This document shows positions 1 through 7,322 of a DNA stretch of 23,228 nucleotides, piece by piece. This stretch comes from Desulfovibrio sp. (GTDB lineage Bacteria; Desulfobacterota; Desulfovibrionia; Desulfovibrionales; Desulfovibrionaceae): NCBI GenBank assembly GCA_031270875.1, contig JAISXC010000036.1, positions 1-23,228 on the forward strand. Reading direction: 5' to 3'. Numbering within the stretch: the first letter of the stretch is position 1; each line of letters starts with the position of its first letter. The translations under genes and the position numbers were made by a program. Under the pieces are notes generated by a model. The model ran no database searches and was not told where the DNA came from. It worked only from the letters and a program-made list of their open reading frames with translations.

Positions 1-2
1 TG

Positions 3-413
3 CTTCGTTACAGAACAGGGGATCTGTCGCGTTTTGTTCCCGGCTTCTGCTCTTGCGGATCAATCTTGCGGCGCATTGAAAAAATCCGGGCCAGAAAGAC
101 CGGTCTGGTTTCCATGGGAACGCATGGTGATATCAGCATGGCGGATTTGGATGAAGCCCTGTTCCCCATTGCGGGCGTTGTGGATTTTTCGGCCGATATC
201 CGGCGTGCCGGCAAGTTCCGGCTGGAACTGACTCTGCATACGGTGAGCGACGGTATTGATGAAGATATGGTTATGCAGGCTTTGTCTTCAATCCCTCCCC
301 TTCATTCCGCACTGGCCTCGGGCACGCTTGGCATTGATATACTTTTCCGGATTGTTTCCGATGAGTTAGAGGGAAAAGTGAGTAAAAGGAAAATCAATGT
401 TCACTCAAAATAG
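3..413 (+). CDS. Adenylate-forming (PaaK-like / AMP-dependent CoA) ligase, C-terminal fragment
   Basis: The reading frame is open from the first bases of the window and ends at TAG 411-413, giving 137 codons of a gene whose start lies upstream. Near the fragment's N-terminus is YRTGDLSRF, the hinge-type motif of the AMP-binding ligase superfamily. It is followed by FCSCGS and by an R-I-x-K-I-R-A-R-K-T-G stretch, as in phenylacetate-CoA ligase-like enzymes, where the C-terminal lid domain begins after this hinge. The remaining 100 or so residues fit that lid (DLDEALFPIAGVVDF is typical of the family). The enzyme would adenylate a carboxylic acid and probably transfer it to CoA; the substrate cannot be read from this fragment. 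It resembles a Desulfovibrio AMP-dependent CoA ligase family, but that is from memory. It converges on the glycerate kinase gene, with only 46 bases between their stops and no obvious terminator hairpin there. Confidence 0.75.
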   Translation, partial: LRYRTGDLSRFVPGFCSCGSILRRIEKIRARKTGLVSMGTHGDISMADLDEALFPIAGVVDFSADIRRAGKFRLELTLHTVSDGIDEDMVMQALSSIPPLHSALASGTLGIDILFRIVSDELEGKVSKRKINVHSK

Positions 414-459
414 CTGGTCCCGTTTTGTGTGCCGGGGAAACGATGTGAGATTGAATTGT

Positions 460-1821
460 TCAGCCTCCGACAAGCATCAGTTTCAGGTCATTGACGTTGG
501 TGCCGGTGTTTCCGGTATTGAGCGCGTCGCCCAATGCGACCAGGACCGGGGAGGCGTCATGGCTTTCCAGACTGGAGAAAATGTTTATTCCCAGCGCGTT
601 GGCCCTCCGCAGGGTAGATTCATCCGCAATGCCGCCGGCATAGTGGGTCGGCCCGTCCGTGCCGTCCGTGTCCAGCCCGGCGACGACCATGCCGGTCATG
701 GCGTCCATTGCCAGAGCCGCACCCAGAACAAACTCCTGATTTGGCCCGCCGCGGCCGGCCTTGCCATCCGGCAGTCTGACGGTGGTTTCCCCGCCGCCGA
801 TGACCGCGCAGGGCCGGGCGAGCGGCCGCGATGAGCGCACGATTTCCGCGCCGATACAGACAAAAGTCCGCCCCGTTTCTCTGCTTTCCCCTTCAAGCAT
901 GGATGACAAAATCATGGGAGCGTAGCCCAGCTCGCGCGCTTTGGCGGCCGCGCCCCCGCAGGCGTCGTCGCCTTTGACCAGCATATGGTTGATCACGGTT
1001 CTTCCGCTCAGGGCTTTGGGCGTTTCCCGCCCGGCCGGGGCTGTTTTCAGGTAGGCGGCAACAGGGGGCGGCATTTTGTCCCACAAAGAGTATTTGTCCA
1101 AAGTCCGTCGCGCGTCGGCAAAGGAAGAGGTATCCGGCACGGTGGGATCGGTTATGTAGTCGTACGGATCGCCGATGACGTCGGATACGGTGAGATTGAC
1201 CAGCACGGTCCCGGGATGCAGAGCCAGGGCCAGCAACCCGCCCTTGATCCGGCTGAGGTGTTTGCGCACGGCATTGATCTCAACAATATTGGCCCCGCAG
1301 GTCAGCAGCAGTTCGCTGGCTATTTTTTTGTCTTCAAGACTAATTTCCGGCACGGGCAACGGCATGAGCGCGGAACTGCCGCCGGTAATGCAGGCCAGGA
1401 CGATGTCGCCCGGCGCCGTTCCGCGCGCCAGATCCAGGACACGGCGCGCGGCGGCCAGTCCGGCCTCGCCGGGTATGGGGTGGCTGGCGAGGAACATCCG
1501 GCAGTGTTTGAGTTCTCCCTCCTGTCCCTCCTTGCAGATGACCAGGCCATCCGTAATCCTGTCGCCAAGTATGCCGTCAAGAGCATCGGCGATGGGAAAG
1601 GTGGCCTTGCCCGCTCCCAGCACATAGATGCCGCCGGCCTTCCGCAGGTCGAATTCCCGCCCGGCGATACGCAGGACATCCCCTTCCAGGGAAACCAGTT
1701 CCCTGGTTTTCCGGCCGGGATCGGCGGCGGCCAACCCGGCGTCCAAAATGTCCAGGGCGTCCGCGCGCAAGGTCGCGTTGCCGTGGGACAGAAGTTCGTC
1801 ATGGTTTCTGAAATACGTCAT
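460..1821 (-). CDS. Glycerate 2-kinase, type II (MOFRL family)
   Basis: This 453-residue protein would phosphorylate D-glycerate to 2-phosphoglycerate in the cytoplasm. Visible signatures are the N-terminal GAGKA (70-74, with the conserved Lys72), TGGSSAL (147-153), the central IGGGETTV (341-348), GRGGPNQE (357-364), DTDGTDGPT (384-392) and the C-terminal GNTGTNVNDL (437-446), all typical of the MOFRL glycerate kinase family and in the usual order; the length is also normal. The start was chosen at ATG 1821 because GGGGAG lies just upstream and the family N-terminus begins there. The frame stays open to 2055, but that stretch overlaps the enolase gene and reads as low-complexity Arg/Pro. It is the last gene of a gntR-enolase-kinase unit, 58 bases after the enolase stop. 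Some relatives are called hydroxypyruvate reductase (TtuD) in older annotation; kinase activity is the better-supported role for the family. Confidence 0.9.
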   Translation of the reverse strand: MTYFRNHDELLSHGNATLRADALDILDAGLAAADPGRKTRELVSLEGDVLRIAGREFDLRKAGGIYVLGAGKATFPIADALDGILGDRITDGLVICKEGQEGELKHCRMFLASHPIPGEAGLAAARRVLDLARGTAPGDIVLACITGGSSALMPLPVPEISLEDKKIASELLLTCGANIVEINAVRKHLSRIKGGLLALALHPGTVLVNLTVSDVIGDPYDYITDPTVPDTSSFADARRTLDKYSLWDKMPPPVAAYLKTAPAGRETPKALSGRTVINHMLVKGDDACGGAAAKARELGYAPMILSSMLEGESRETGRTFVCIGAEIVRSSRPLARPCAVIGGGETTVRLPDGKAGRGGPNQEFVLGAALAMDAMTGMVVAGLDTDGTDGPTHYAGGIADESTLRRANALGINIFSSLESHDASPVLVALGDALNTGNTGTNVNDLKLMLVGG

Positions 1822-1840
1822 GGGACTTCTCCCCTTTGGA

Positions 1841-1879
1841 GCGCTGCGGCCCCTCATGCTCCGCGCGCGGACGCAGCGC
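1841..1879 (-). other. Intercistronic hairpin directly after the enolase stop codon
   Basis: GCGCTGCG (1841-1848) pairs perfectly with CGCAGCGC (1872-1879). The loop contains a second self-complementary block, CCGCGCGCGG (1861-1870). On the transcribed minus strand the stem begins at the base next to the enolase stop codon (1880-1882) and ends before the glycerate kinase Shine-Dalgarno. There is no T-run, so it looks like an mRNA-stabilising or attenuating element rather than a terminator. Confidence 0.5.
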
Positions 1880-3160
1880 CTACATCGGGTTTTTATACCG
1901 CCGCCCCGCATATACGGCGGCCTTGCCCAACTCCGCCTCAATTTCAAGCAGGCGGTTATATTTGACCGTGCGTTCCGAACGGGTGGCGCCGGTTTTGATC
2001 TGCCCTGCATTGATGCCCACGGTGACGTCGGAAAGAATGGGGTCTTCGGTTTCACCGGACCGCTCGGAGACCATAATCCCGAACCGATGGCGATAGGCGC
2101 TTTCCGCCGCGTCCAGGCTTTCAGACAACGTGCCGATCTGGTTGAATTTCATCAGCATGGCGTTGCAGAACCCGCCGCGCTCGCGCACCAGTTCGGGGTT
2201 GGTGCACAGAAAATCGTCGCCCACGACCTGGATGCCCAGCTGTTCCGTGGCCATGGCAAAGCCTTCAACGTCATCTTCGTCAAAAGGGTCCTCCATGGAA
2301 ACTATGGGGTAATTGCGAATCAGATCTTTATAGAAATCAAGAAGTTGTTCACGGGTTCTGTACTCGCCCTCAAGCTTGTACATACGCTTTTCCGCGTCAT
2401 AGAAATGGGTGGCCGCGCAGTCAAAGCCGTATTCGATTTTATCCCTGTGCCCGGATTTTTCCACGGCCCTGACCAGATGGTCCATGGCCTCCCTGACGCT
2501 GACGATGGGTGGGGCGAAGCCGCCCTCGTCACCCACGTTGACCGCGATCTTGCCGTATGCGTCCACCAGGATATCGCGCAGAATGTTATACACGTCCCAG
2601 CCGATAATCATGGATTCGCGGAACGTTTCCGCTCCCACGGGAAAAATGCAGATTTCCTGAAAATCCAGATCGTTGGAGGTGAGCCGTCCGCCGTTGATGT
2701 AGTTGAGCAGGGGCACGGGCAGGATGTGCGCGTTGGCGTTGAGGTAGCGGTACAAGGGGAGGTTGCAGGCCCTGGCCGCGGCCCTGGCGCAGGCAAGGGA
2801 CACGCCGATAATGGCGTTGCCGCCCAGGCGTTTTTTGTTCGGGGTGCCGTCCAGCCGGATCATGGTCAGATCAATGGCGCGCTGGTCGCGCACGTCCATA
2901 CCCGCGAGGGCCGCCTTTATTTCCGTATTGATGTTCGAGACCGCCTTGCCCACGCCCAGGCCGCCATAGACTTCCGGATCCCCGTCTCTGGTTTCCCAGG
3001 CTTCACGTTCGCCCCGTGAGCGCCCGGCGGGCACGTCCGCGCGTCCGAAAATTTCGTCGCCCGCCCACACGTCGACCTGAACGGTGGGGTTGAAACGGCA
3101 ATCGAGAATTTCCCTGGCGATGATGTCCGTAATCGCGAACTTTTTCCTGCCGATGTACAT
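1880..3160 (-). CDS. Enolase-superfamily paralogue (enolase-like phosphopyruvate hydratase)
   Basis: This 426-residue protein has normal enolase length and is alignable from end to end. Conserved features, using yeast enolase numbering for the equivalents: FNPTVQVDV (GNPTVEVEV region), RDGD at 58-61, Glu169 (=E168), Glu212 in VGDEGGFAP (=E211), metal ligands Asp247, Glu290 and Asp315, Lys338 in MKFNQIGT (=catalytic K345), Arg367-Ser368, and Lys389 (=K396). Changes: SHRSGETED reads SERSGETED, so His373 becomes Glu366. NGGSHAGN reads NGGRLTSN, so His159 becomes Leu160. The mobile loop PSGASTG reads PAGRSRG, which keeps the metal-binding serine but adds two arginines. The start at ATG 3160 has GGAGGT eight bases upstream. 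The gene begins 4 bases after the gntR stop and precedes glycerate kinase, which makes 2-phosphoglycerate, the enolase substrate. Whether it is a true enolase or acts on another phospho- or hydroxyacid is open; a housekeeping enolase is probably encoded elsewhere. Confidence 0.88.
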   Translation of the reverse strand: MYIGRKKFAITDIIAREILDCRFNPTVQVDVWAGDEIFGRADVPAGRSRGEREAWETRDGDPEVYGGLGVGKAVSNINTEIKAALAGMDVRDQRAIDLTMIRLDGTPNKKRLGGNAIIGVSLACARAAARACNLPLYRYLNANAHILPVPLLNYINGGRLTSNDLDFQEICIFPVGAETFRESMIIGWDVYNILRDILVDAYGKIAVNVGDEGGFAPPIVSVREAMDHLVRAVEKSGHRDKIEYGFDCAATHFYDAEKRMYKLEGEYRTREQLLDFYKDLIRNYPIVSMEDPFDEDDVEGFAMATEQLGIQVVGDDFLCTNPELVRERGGFCNAMLMKFNQIGTLSESLDAAESAYRHRFGIMVSERSGETEDPILSDVTVGINAGQIKTGATRSERTVKYNRLLEIEAELGKAAVYAGRRYKNPM

Positions 3161-3164
3161 GATC

Positions 3165-3887
3165 TTACCTCCAGTCAGAGTGTGTTTCCCCGGCCTGTTC
3201 CGGACAAGCCGTTACATACCGTTCCTGTCCGCCCGCAAGCCCGCTGACGTCAACGTAATGGCTGCGCAGTTTTTTCCCGAAATCCCTGATGTCGCCTGAT
3301 TCCAGATTTTCCACGATGGCTTCGTGCATGCCGATCTGCCGGGACAAGTCATCAAGGCGCTGCTCAAAATACAATCCGAAGTAGGCCCAGAAACTGTGCC
3401 CCAGGGCGTCCCAGGCGGCCAGCAGGGCATCGTTGCCAGATGCCTCCACCAGCAGGCGGTGAAAGCGCATGTCCGCCTTTCTGTATGCGGCATGGTCCTT
3501 GCGTCGGATATGTCCCGCCATGCTCCCGATACAGGCCCGGAGGCCGGACCAGCCCGGCCGTTCCGATTCCCCTTCGGCGGCGGCCTCAAGAATCCAGCGC
3601 GCGGCCAGAACTTCCAACTCCGTGCGCACCCGGAAATAGCCCCGCAATCCCTGTTCCGTGAAAGGCCGCACACAGCTGCCCTTGAATGGCCGGGAGAGCA
3701 GCAGTCCCCTGGCCCTCAGTTCGCGCAGCGCCTGCCTGACGGTGGCCTGGCTGACGTCCAGCATTCTGGCCGTATGCAGTTCCCGAATTTTGTCGCCCGG
3801 CTTGAAGTCGCCCCGCAGGATGGCGTCAATCAGATAGTCGACGACATCGTCGCTTCTGCTGCGCTGCTTCAACTCAACCTGCCGCAT
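3165..3887 (-). CDS. GntR-family transcriptional regulator, FCD subfamily (first regulator)
   Basis: This 240-residue protein has an N-terminal winged helix-turn-helix (residues about 10-75, with DVSQATVRQALRELRARGLL as the recognition region) and a C-terminal FCD ligand domain. The FCD metal-binding set is visible as Asp139, His143, His188 and His210, so it should sense a carboxylate-type ligand through a bound metal. The start at ATG 3887 has GAGGAAGG upstream. It is the first gene of a tight unit with the enolase (4-base gap) and the glycerate kinase. A sigma70 promoter (3934-3962) and a perfect palindrome (3907-3925) sit immediately in front of it, which suggests autoregulation and ligand-controlled expression of the enolase and kinase. 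The ligand is unknown; a hydroxyacid or phospho-acid of the pathway is a reasonable guess. Confidence 0.9.
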   Translation of the reverse strand: MRQVELKQRSRSDDVVDYLIDAILRGDFKPGDKIRELHTARMLDVSQATVRQALRELRARGLLLSRPFKGSCVRPFTEQGLRGYFRVRTELEVLAARWILEAAAEGESERPGWSGLRACIGSMAGHIRRKDHAAYRKADMRFHRLLVEASGNDALLAAWDALGHSFWAYFGLYFEQRLDDLSRQIGMHEAIVENLESGDIRDFGKKLRSHYVDVSGLAGGQERYVTACPEQAGETHSDWR

Positions 3888-3906
3888 GGTGCGCCTTCCT
3901 CTTTAT

Positions 3907-3925
3907 TTTATCGATTATCGATAAA
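3907..3925. promoter_or_regulatory. Perfect palindromic operator, probable GntR/FCD site
   Basis: TTTATCGAT-T-ATCGATAAA is a perfect 9-base inverted repeat around one central base. It lies 20 bases upstream of the regulator's ATG and about 8 bases downstream of its -10 box, so it covers the expected transcription start. That position suits a repressor. Odd-length short palindromes are typical of GntR/FCD operators; assignment to this regulator is inferred from adjacency. A further half-site-like AATCGAAA follows at 3924-3931. Confidence 0.65.
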
Positions 3926-3933
3926 TCGAAAGA

Positions 3934-3962
3934 ACAATAGCGGGGCTTCCCTATCTTGTCAA
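3934..3962 (-). promoter_or_regulatory. Sigma70-type promoter of the gntR-enolase-glycerate kinase unit
   Basis: On the minus strand TTGACA (3957-3962, consensus -35) is followed after exactly 17 bases by TATTGT (3934-3939, a 4/6 match to the -10). The expected start near 3927 abuts the palindrome at 3907-3925 and leaves a leader of about 40 bases before ATG 3887. Confidence 0.65.
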
Positions 3963-4002
3963 CACAGTAATGAAGGTCTCTTTTACGTCAGGCGCAATGA
4001 CG

Positions 4003-4027
4003 CTCGCGGGCGAGGCAGGCCCGCGAG
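4003..4027 (-). terminator. GC-rich hairpin 3' of the M20 gene (possible terminator or 3' stabiliser)
   Basis: CTCGCGGGC (4003-4011) pairs perfectly with GCCCGCGAG (4019-4027) around a 7-base loop. It lies about 20 bases beyond the M20 stop on the transcribed strand and before the next promoter at 3934-3962, the place where the upstream operon should end. No U-tract follows, so intrinsic termination would be weak; Rho-dependent ending or 3'-end protection are alternatives. Confidence 0.4.
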
Positions 4028-4046
4028 AACATGCGCAGGGAAGGTC

Positions 4047-5267
4047 TCAACGGGTCAGGGCCAGACTGATGGCCGCATACCCGTCCATGGACTGCCGCAT
4101 CATCGCCATGCTGACCCTGTCCCGTGGAGTGTGCGCGTACTGTTCTTCCGTCGGGGCGTAGCCGATGGTGGGGATATTGCATTCAGTGGCCAGCCAGGCC
4201 CCGTCCGTACCGAAATCCCAGCTGTGGAAGTCCGGGCGCTGGCCTATGGCGTTCAGGGCTTTGGCGGCCGCCGCCACATGAGGTTCATCCCTTGGCGTGA
4301 GGAAAGCCGGCTTATACAGGGGCAGGGTTTCTTTCACCCCGGTGTAGCTGGTGTGCGCATAACTGTCGAAAACAATTTCCGCGTCCCGTCCCGGGGTCAG
4401 ACCGCCGGCCCGCAGAATGCCTTCCAGTTCCGCAAGGATGCTGCCGCTGTTTTCGTGCGGCAAAAAGCGCCGGTCCACGCGGATGAGGCAGCGGTCCGGC
4501 ACCGTGCTGAGCCGGCCGGGCGAGCAGGTAATGTTGGTAACCGCAATGCTGGACCGGGCCAGAAAGTCATGATCGGGCAGGCGTTCGTTCAGCTCTTCAA
4601 TCGCCCTGATCACGGGCTGCATTCTGTACACGGCGTTGATCCCGCGCCAGGGGGCGCTGCTGTGGGCAATTTTGCCTGAAACCCCAAGCAGAATCTCAAC
4701 CTTGCCCCGGTGCCCCAGATAGATGTTCAGACCGGTGGCTTCGCCCAGCACCAGAAGGCCGATGCGGCCGGGGTAGTTGGCCAGCGCTTCGTCGTATTGC
4801 CGCCGCATGCCCCACATGTCTCCCGGCTCTTCTTCCACCACGCAGCTGACCAGAATGTCGCCCCTGTGGGGGATTCCTGCCTGTTTCACCGCCGCCGCCG
4901 CATATATCTGAGGGGCGATGGCCCCCTTGGTGTCGCTGGCTCCCCGGCCGTGGATGCAGCCGTCGGCCGTCGCCGCTTCAAAGGGCGGGTATTCCCAGGC
5001 TTCCAGATTGCCGGGATCCACCTGGTCCATATGGCAGTTGTACAGAATGTGTTCTCCGCCGCCGCCGCCCCTGATCACGCCCAGCACGTTGCCGACGCTG
5101 TCCACCGTTACCCCGTCGTACCCCAGCCGCCGCATCTCGTCGGCAATGGCCCGGGCGACCAGGGCTTCATCACCGGTAACGCTGGGCAGGGTTATCAGTT
5201 TTCGCGCGAAGCGGATCATGTCGTCATGGCAGGCCTCAAGGCTCTGCCGCAATGTGGAATCAAGCAC
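4047..5267 (-). CDS. M20-family metallo-amidohydrolase / peptidase (YgeY/ArgE/DapE-like)
   Basis: This 406-residue cytoplasmic di-zinc hydrolase would cleave an N-acyl or peptide-type amide of a small acid. The ligands are all visible: His79 and Asp81 (CHMDQVD), bridging Asp112 (GRGASDTKG), Glu146-Glu147 (VEEEPGD), Glu176 (GEATG), the dimer-domain His202 (GKIAHSSAP) and the last His in QYAHTPRD near the C-terminus. The lid/dimerisation domain lies at about 185-295. Overall it looks most like the YgeY-type branch, but substrate class cannot be settled. The start is GTG 5267, preceded by AAGGAG at good spacing; no ATG nearby fits better. It follows dctM by 124 bases. That spacer holds an inverted repeat (TTCCGAA 5299-5305 / TTCGGAA 5333-5339) and no clear promoter, so the gene is likely the tail of the TRAP operon. 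Confidence 0.88.
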   Translation of the reverse strand: MLDSTLRQSLEACHDDMIRFARKLITLPSVTGDEALVARAIADEMRRLGYDGVTVDSVGNVLGVIRGGGGGEHILYNCHMDQVDPGNLEAWEYPPFEAATADGCIHGRGASDTKGAIAPQIYAAAAVKQAGIPHRGDILVSCVVEEEPGDMWGMRRQYDEALANYPGRIGLLVLGEATGLNIYLGHRGKVEILLGVSGKIAHSSAPWRGINAVYRMQPVIRAIEELNERLPDHDFLARSSIAVTNITCSPGRLSTVPDRCLIRVDRRFLPHENSGSILAELEGILRAGGLTPGRDAEIVFDSYAHTSYTGVKETLPLYKPAFLTPRDEPHVAAAAKALNAIGQRPDFHSWDFGTDGAWLATECNIPTIGYAPTEEQYAHTPRDRVSMAMMRQSMDGYAAISLALTR

Positions 5268-5391
5268 GGCTTACTCCTTCTCATCCCGGAGAGACTGCTT
5301 CCGAATCCGGAGGACCACCCGGCGTGGGGCGTTTCGGAAAAAGTTGCTTATCTGCTCAGGGCACAACGTTTTTTCCAGTCCCGGCTCAATG

Positions 5392-6684
5392 TCAGTATGG
5401 CAAGCCAAGAACATCCGGGAACCACAGGGCGATTCGCGGGAATACGATTGTGATCGCGATGGCCAGGGCCAAGGCCAGCACCAGGGGGATGGCCTCCTTG
5501 ACCATGCGCTCGAACGGCGTTTTGGATATGCCCTGGGCCACGTAGAGGTTCACCCCCACGGGCGGCGTGATCATGCCCAGACACAGGTTCATGGTCATGA
5601 CAACCCCGAAGAGCACAGGACTGTAGCCCAGCGACTTCATGATCGGCAGGAAGAGCGGGGTAAAGAGCACCACGTTGGAAGTGGTGTCGATGAACATGCC
5701 CGTTATCAGCAGAAAGCCCATGATCAGAGCCATCATCAGCAAAGGGTCGCTTGTGAACTGAACCATGGACTCCGCCAGCTTCTGCGGGATCTGCTGCATG
5801 GTCAGCAGACGGCCGAAGGTAGTCGCCCCGCCCAGAATGAACATCGACAGGCAGGACAGAACACCGGCCTCCACGCAGGCGTCAAACAGCTTGCGCAAGG
5901 TGATCTGCCTGTACACGAGCACGCCGACCAGCAACGCGTAGACGCTGCCCACCACAGCGGCTTCCGTGGGAGTGAACACCCCGCCGTAAATGCCGCCCAG
6001 AATAAGAACCGGCAGAAAAAGCGCCCATTTGGCGGTCCAGCATTCCCGCAGAGGGGATTTGGCTCTCTCGCCGCGCGGGCGGCCTTTATACCCCCGTTTT
6101 TTGCTGACGACATAGTTGACCAGCAGCAGACAGACGCCCATAAGGACGCCGGGAAACACGCCGGCCGCGAACATGCTGACCACCGAGGTGCCAGCGATGA
6201 CGCTGTAGATGATCATCGGGATGCTGGGCGGAATGACGGGTCCGATGGTCGCCCCGGCGGCCACAAGGGAACCGGCGTATCCGGCGTCATAGCCCCGCCG
6301 GACCATGGCCGGGATGAGGATGACCCCCAGAGCCGCCACAACGGCCGGTCCGGACCCGGAAATGGCCGCGAAGATCATGCAGGCCACAATGGTGGCGGCG
6401 CCCAGGCCGCCCGCCATTCCGCCGGTGAAGGCTTCGCCCACGCTGATGATTTCTTCCGCCAGACCGCCCCGGGACATGAGCGTGCCCACAAGCATGAAAA
6501 AGGGAATGGCCATCAGGGGAAAGGAATCCGATGTGGTGACCATGGCCTGGGCCAGCAACTGGATCATGGGCGTTCCGGCGTAAAAGACGGAAAAAACCAG
6601 GGCGCAGGTGGCGGCCATGGCGACGGCCACGGGCACGCACAGCAGAAGCAGGCCCAGAAGACATATCAGCAGCGTCGCAACCAT
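5392..6684 (-). CDS. dctM: TRAP transporter large permease subunit (DctM family)
   Basis: This 430-residue integral membrane protein is the large subunit of a tripartite ATP-independent periplasmic (TRAP) transporter, which drives sodium-coupled import of carboxylates delivered by DctP. It is hydrophobic throughout, with about a dozen membrane segments, starting with the N-terminal helix MVATLLICLLGLLLLCVPVA. Family hallmarks include PFFMLVGTLMSRGG near residue 60, the GSGPAVVAALG region, GATIGPVIPPSIPMIIYSVI, and the C-terminal half with GMFIDTTSNVVLFTPLFLPI and ITPPVGVNLYVAQGI. The start at ATG 6684 has GGAG upstream. It begins 13 bases after the dctQ stop, so the two are cotranscribed and probably translationally coupled. 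Confidence 0.95.
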   Translation of the reverse strand: MVATLLICLLGLLLLCVPVAVAMAATCALVFSVFYAGTPMIQLLAQAMVTTSDSFPLMAIPFFMLVGTLMSRGGLAEEIISVGEAFTGGMAGGLGAATIVACMIFAAISGSGPAVVAALGVILIPAMVRRGYDAGYAGSLVAAGATIGPVIPPSIPMIIYSVIAGTSVVSMFAAGVFPGVLMGVCLLLVNYVVSKKRGYKGRPRGERAKSPLRECWTAKWALFLPVLILGGIYGGVFTPTEAAVVGSVYALLVGVLVYRQITLRKLFDACVEAGVLSCLSMFILGGATTFGRLLTMQQIPQKLAESMVQFTSDPLLMMALIMGFLLITGMFIDTTSNVVLFTPLFLPIMKSLGYSPVLFGVVMTMNLCLGMITPPVGVNLYVAQGISKTPFERMVKEAIPLVLALALAIAITIVFPRIALWFPDVLGLPY

Positions 6685-6697
6685 GTAAGGCTCCGTG

Positions 6698-7204
6698 TCA
6701 GTCTGTAGTGTCCCGACCTTGTTCCGGCAATCCCGCCCTGGTCAGAAAAACGCGCTGCAGCGTGCGCAGGGTCAGGCCGAACATGCCGACAACGCCGGCG
6801 GCGTACATCGTATAGGTGGGCAACCAGGGGATGGCGGAAAAGGTCTGGTGCGTCTTGATCTGGAGCATGACCGTTCTGAAGATCAGCGAGCCCATGTATG
6901 CACCGAAGGCCATGGTGAAAATTTCGGAAAAAACGGACACGCCCTTGGCAAACGGTTTGGGCAGAATCTGGGTCAGGAGGTCGACTTTCAGGTGCATGCC
7001 GTGCTTGGCGGCCAGGCTTATGCCCACCATGGTCAGCCAGACAAAGCCGATGCGCGCGCCCTGTTCCGCCCAGGAAAAGCTGAAGGACAGAAAATAGCGG
7101 CAGAAGACCTGCGCGCTCAACACAATGAGCATGAATATCATGACCACAAAGAGCAGATACTCCTCCCAGCGGTCAAGGTGATGGAGAATGCCGTTCTTTT
7201 TCAT
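6698..7204 (-). CDS. dctQ: TRAP transporter small permease subunit (DctQ family)
   Basis: This 168-residue protein has four predicted membrane helices (about residues 16-36, 48-70, 92-113 and 128-150) and the DctQ signature WAEQGARIGFVWLTMVGIS followed by the HGMHLKVDLL motif. It pairs with DctM to form the TRAP membrane complex. The start was set at ATG 7204 (MKKNGIL), which has AAAGGA nine bases upstream. The frame extends upstream to 7276, but that part overlaps the hairpin between dctP and dctQ and encodes no family sequence. Confidence 0.92.
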   Translation of the reverse strand: MKKNGILHHLDRWEEYLLFVVMIFMLIVLSAQVFCRYFLSFSFSWAEQGARIGFVWLTMVGISLAAKHGMHLKVDLLTQILPKPFAKGVSVFSEIFTMAFGAYMGSLIFRTVMLQIKTHQTFSAIPWLPTYTMYAAGVVGMFGLTLRTLQRVFLTRAGLPEQGRDTTD

Positions 7205-7232
7205 ATCCGGCGGTCCTTTGAATTTTCCCTGA

Positions 7233-7259
7233 CCGGGATGCGGCAAGGCCGCATCCCGG
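7233..7259 (-). other. Perfect intercistronic hairpin between dctP and dctQ
   Basis: CCGGGATGCGGC (7233-7244) and GCCGCATCCCGG (7248-7259) are exact complements around a 3-base loop. On the minus-strand transcript this 12-pair stem follows the dctP stop (7323) and precedes the dctQ start (7204). No U-tract follows. Such stems protect the upstream mRNA from 3' exonucleases, so binding protein is made in excess over permease (compare malE-malF). Partial termination is the alternative. Confidence 0.6.
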
Positions 7260-7322
7260 CGGGGCAAGACGGTCATGGCGTCTACCTTGGCCGCGTAAAC
7301 ACGGCGGAGAATCGCGCTTCAC

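Noticed and set aside
1822..2055. N-terminal extension of the glycerate kinase frame
   Set aside because: It overlaps the enolase gene, encodes no family sequence, and ATG 1821 has a good ribosome binding site.
985..6708. Several long plus-strand open frames opposite the catabolic genes (for example 985-1965, 1628-3019, 3324-4679, 4918-6708)
   Set aside because: They are antisense to genes with clear families, have His/Gln/Arg-rich low-complexity translations, lack recognisable motifs and arise from the GC-rich codon bias of the opposite strand.
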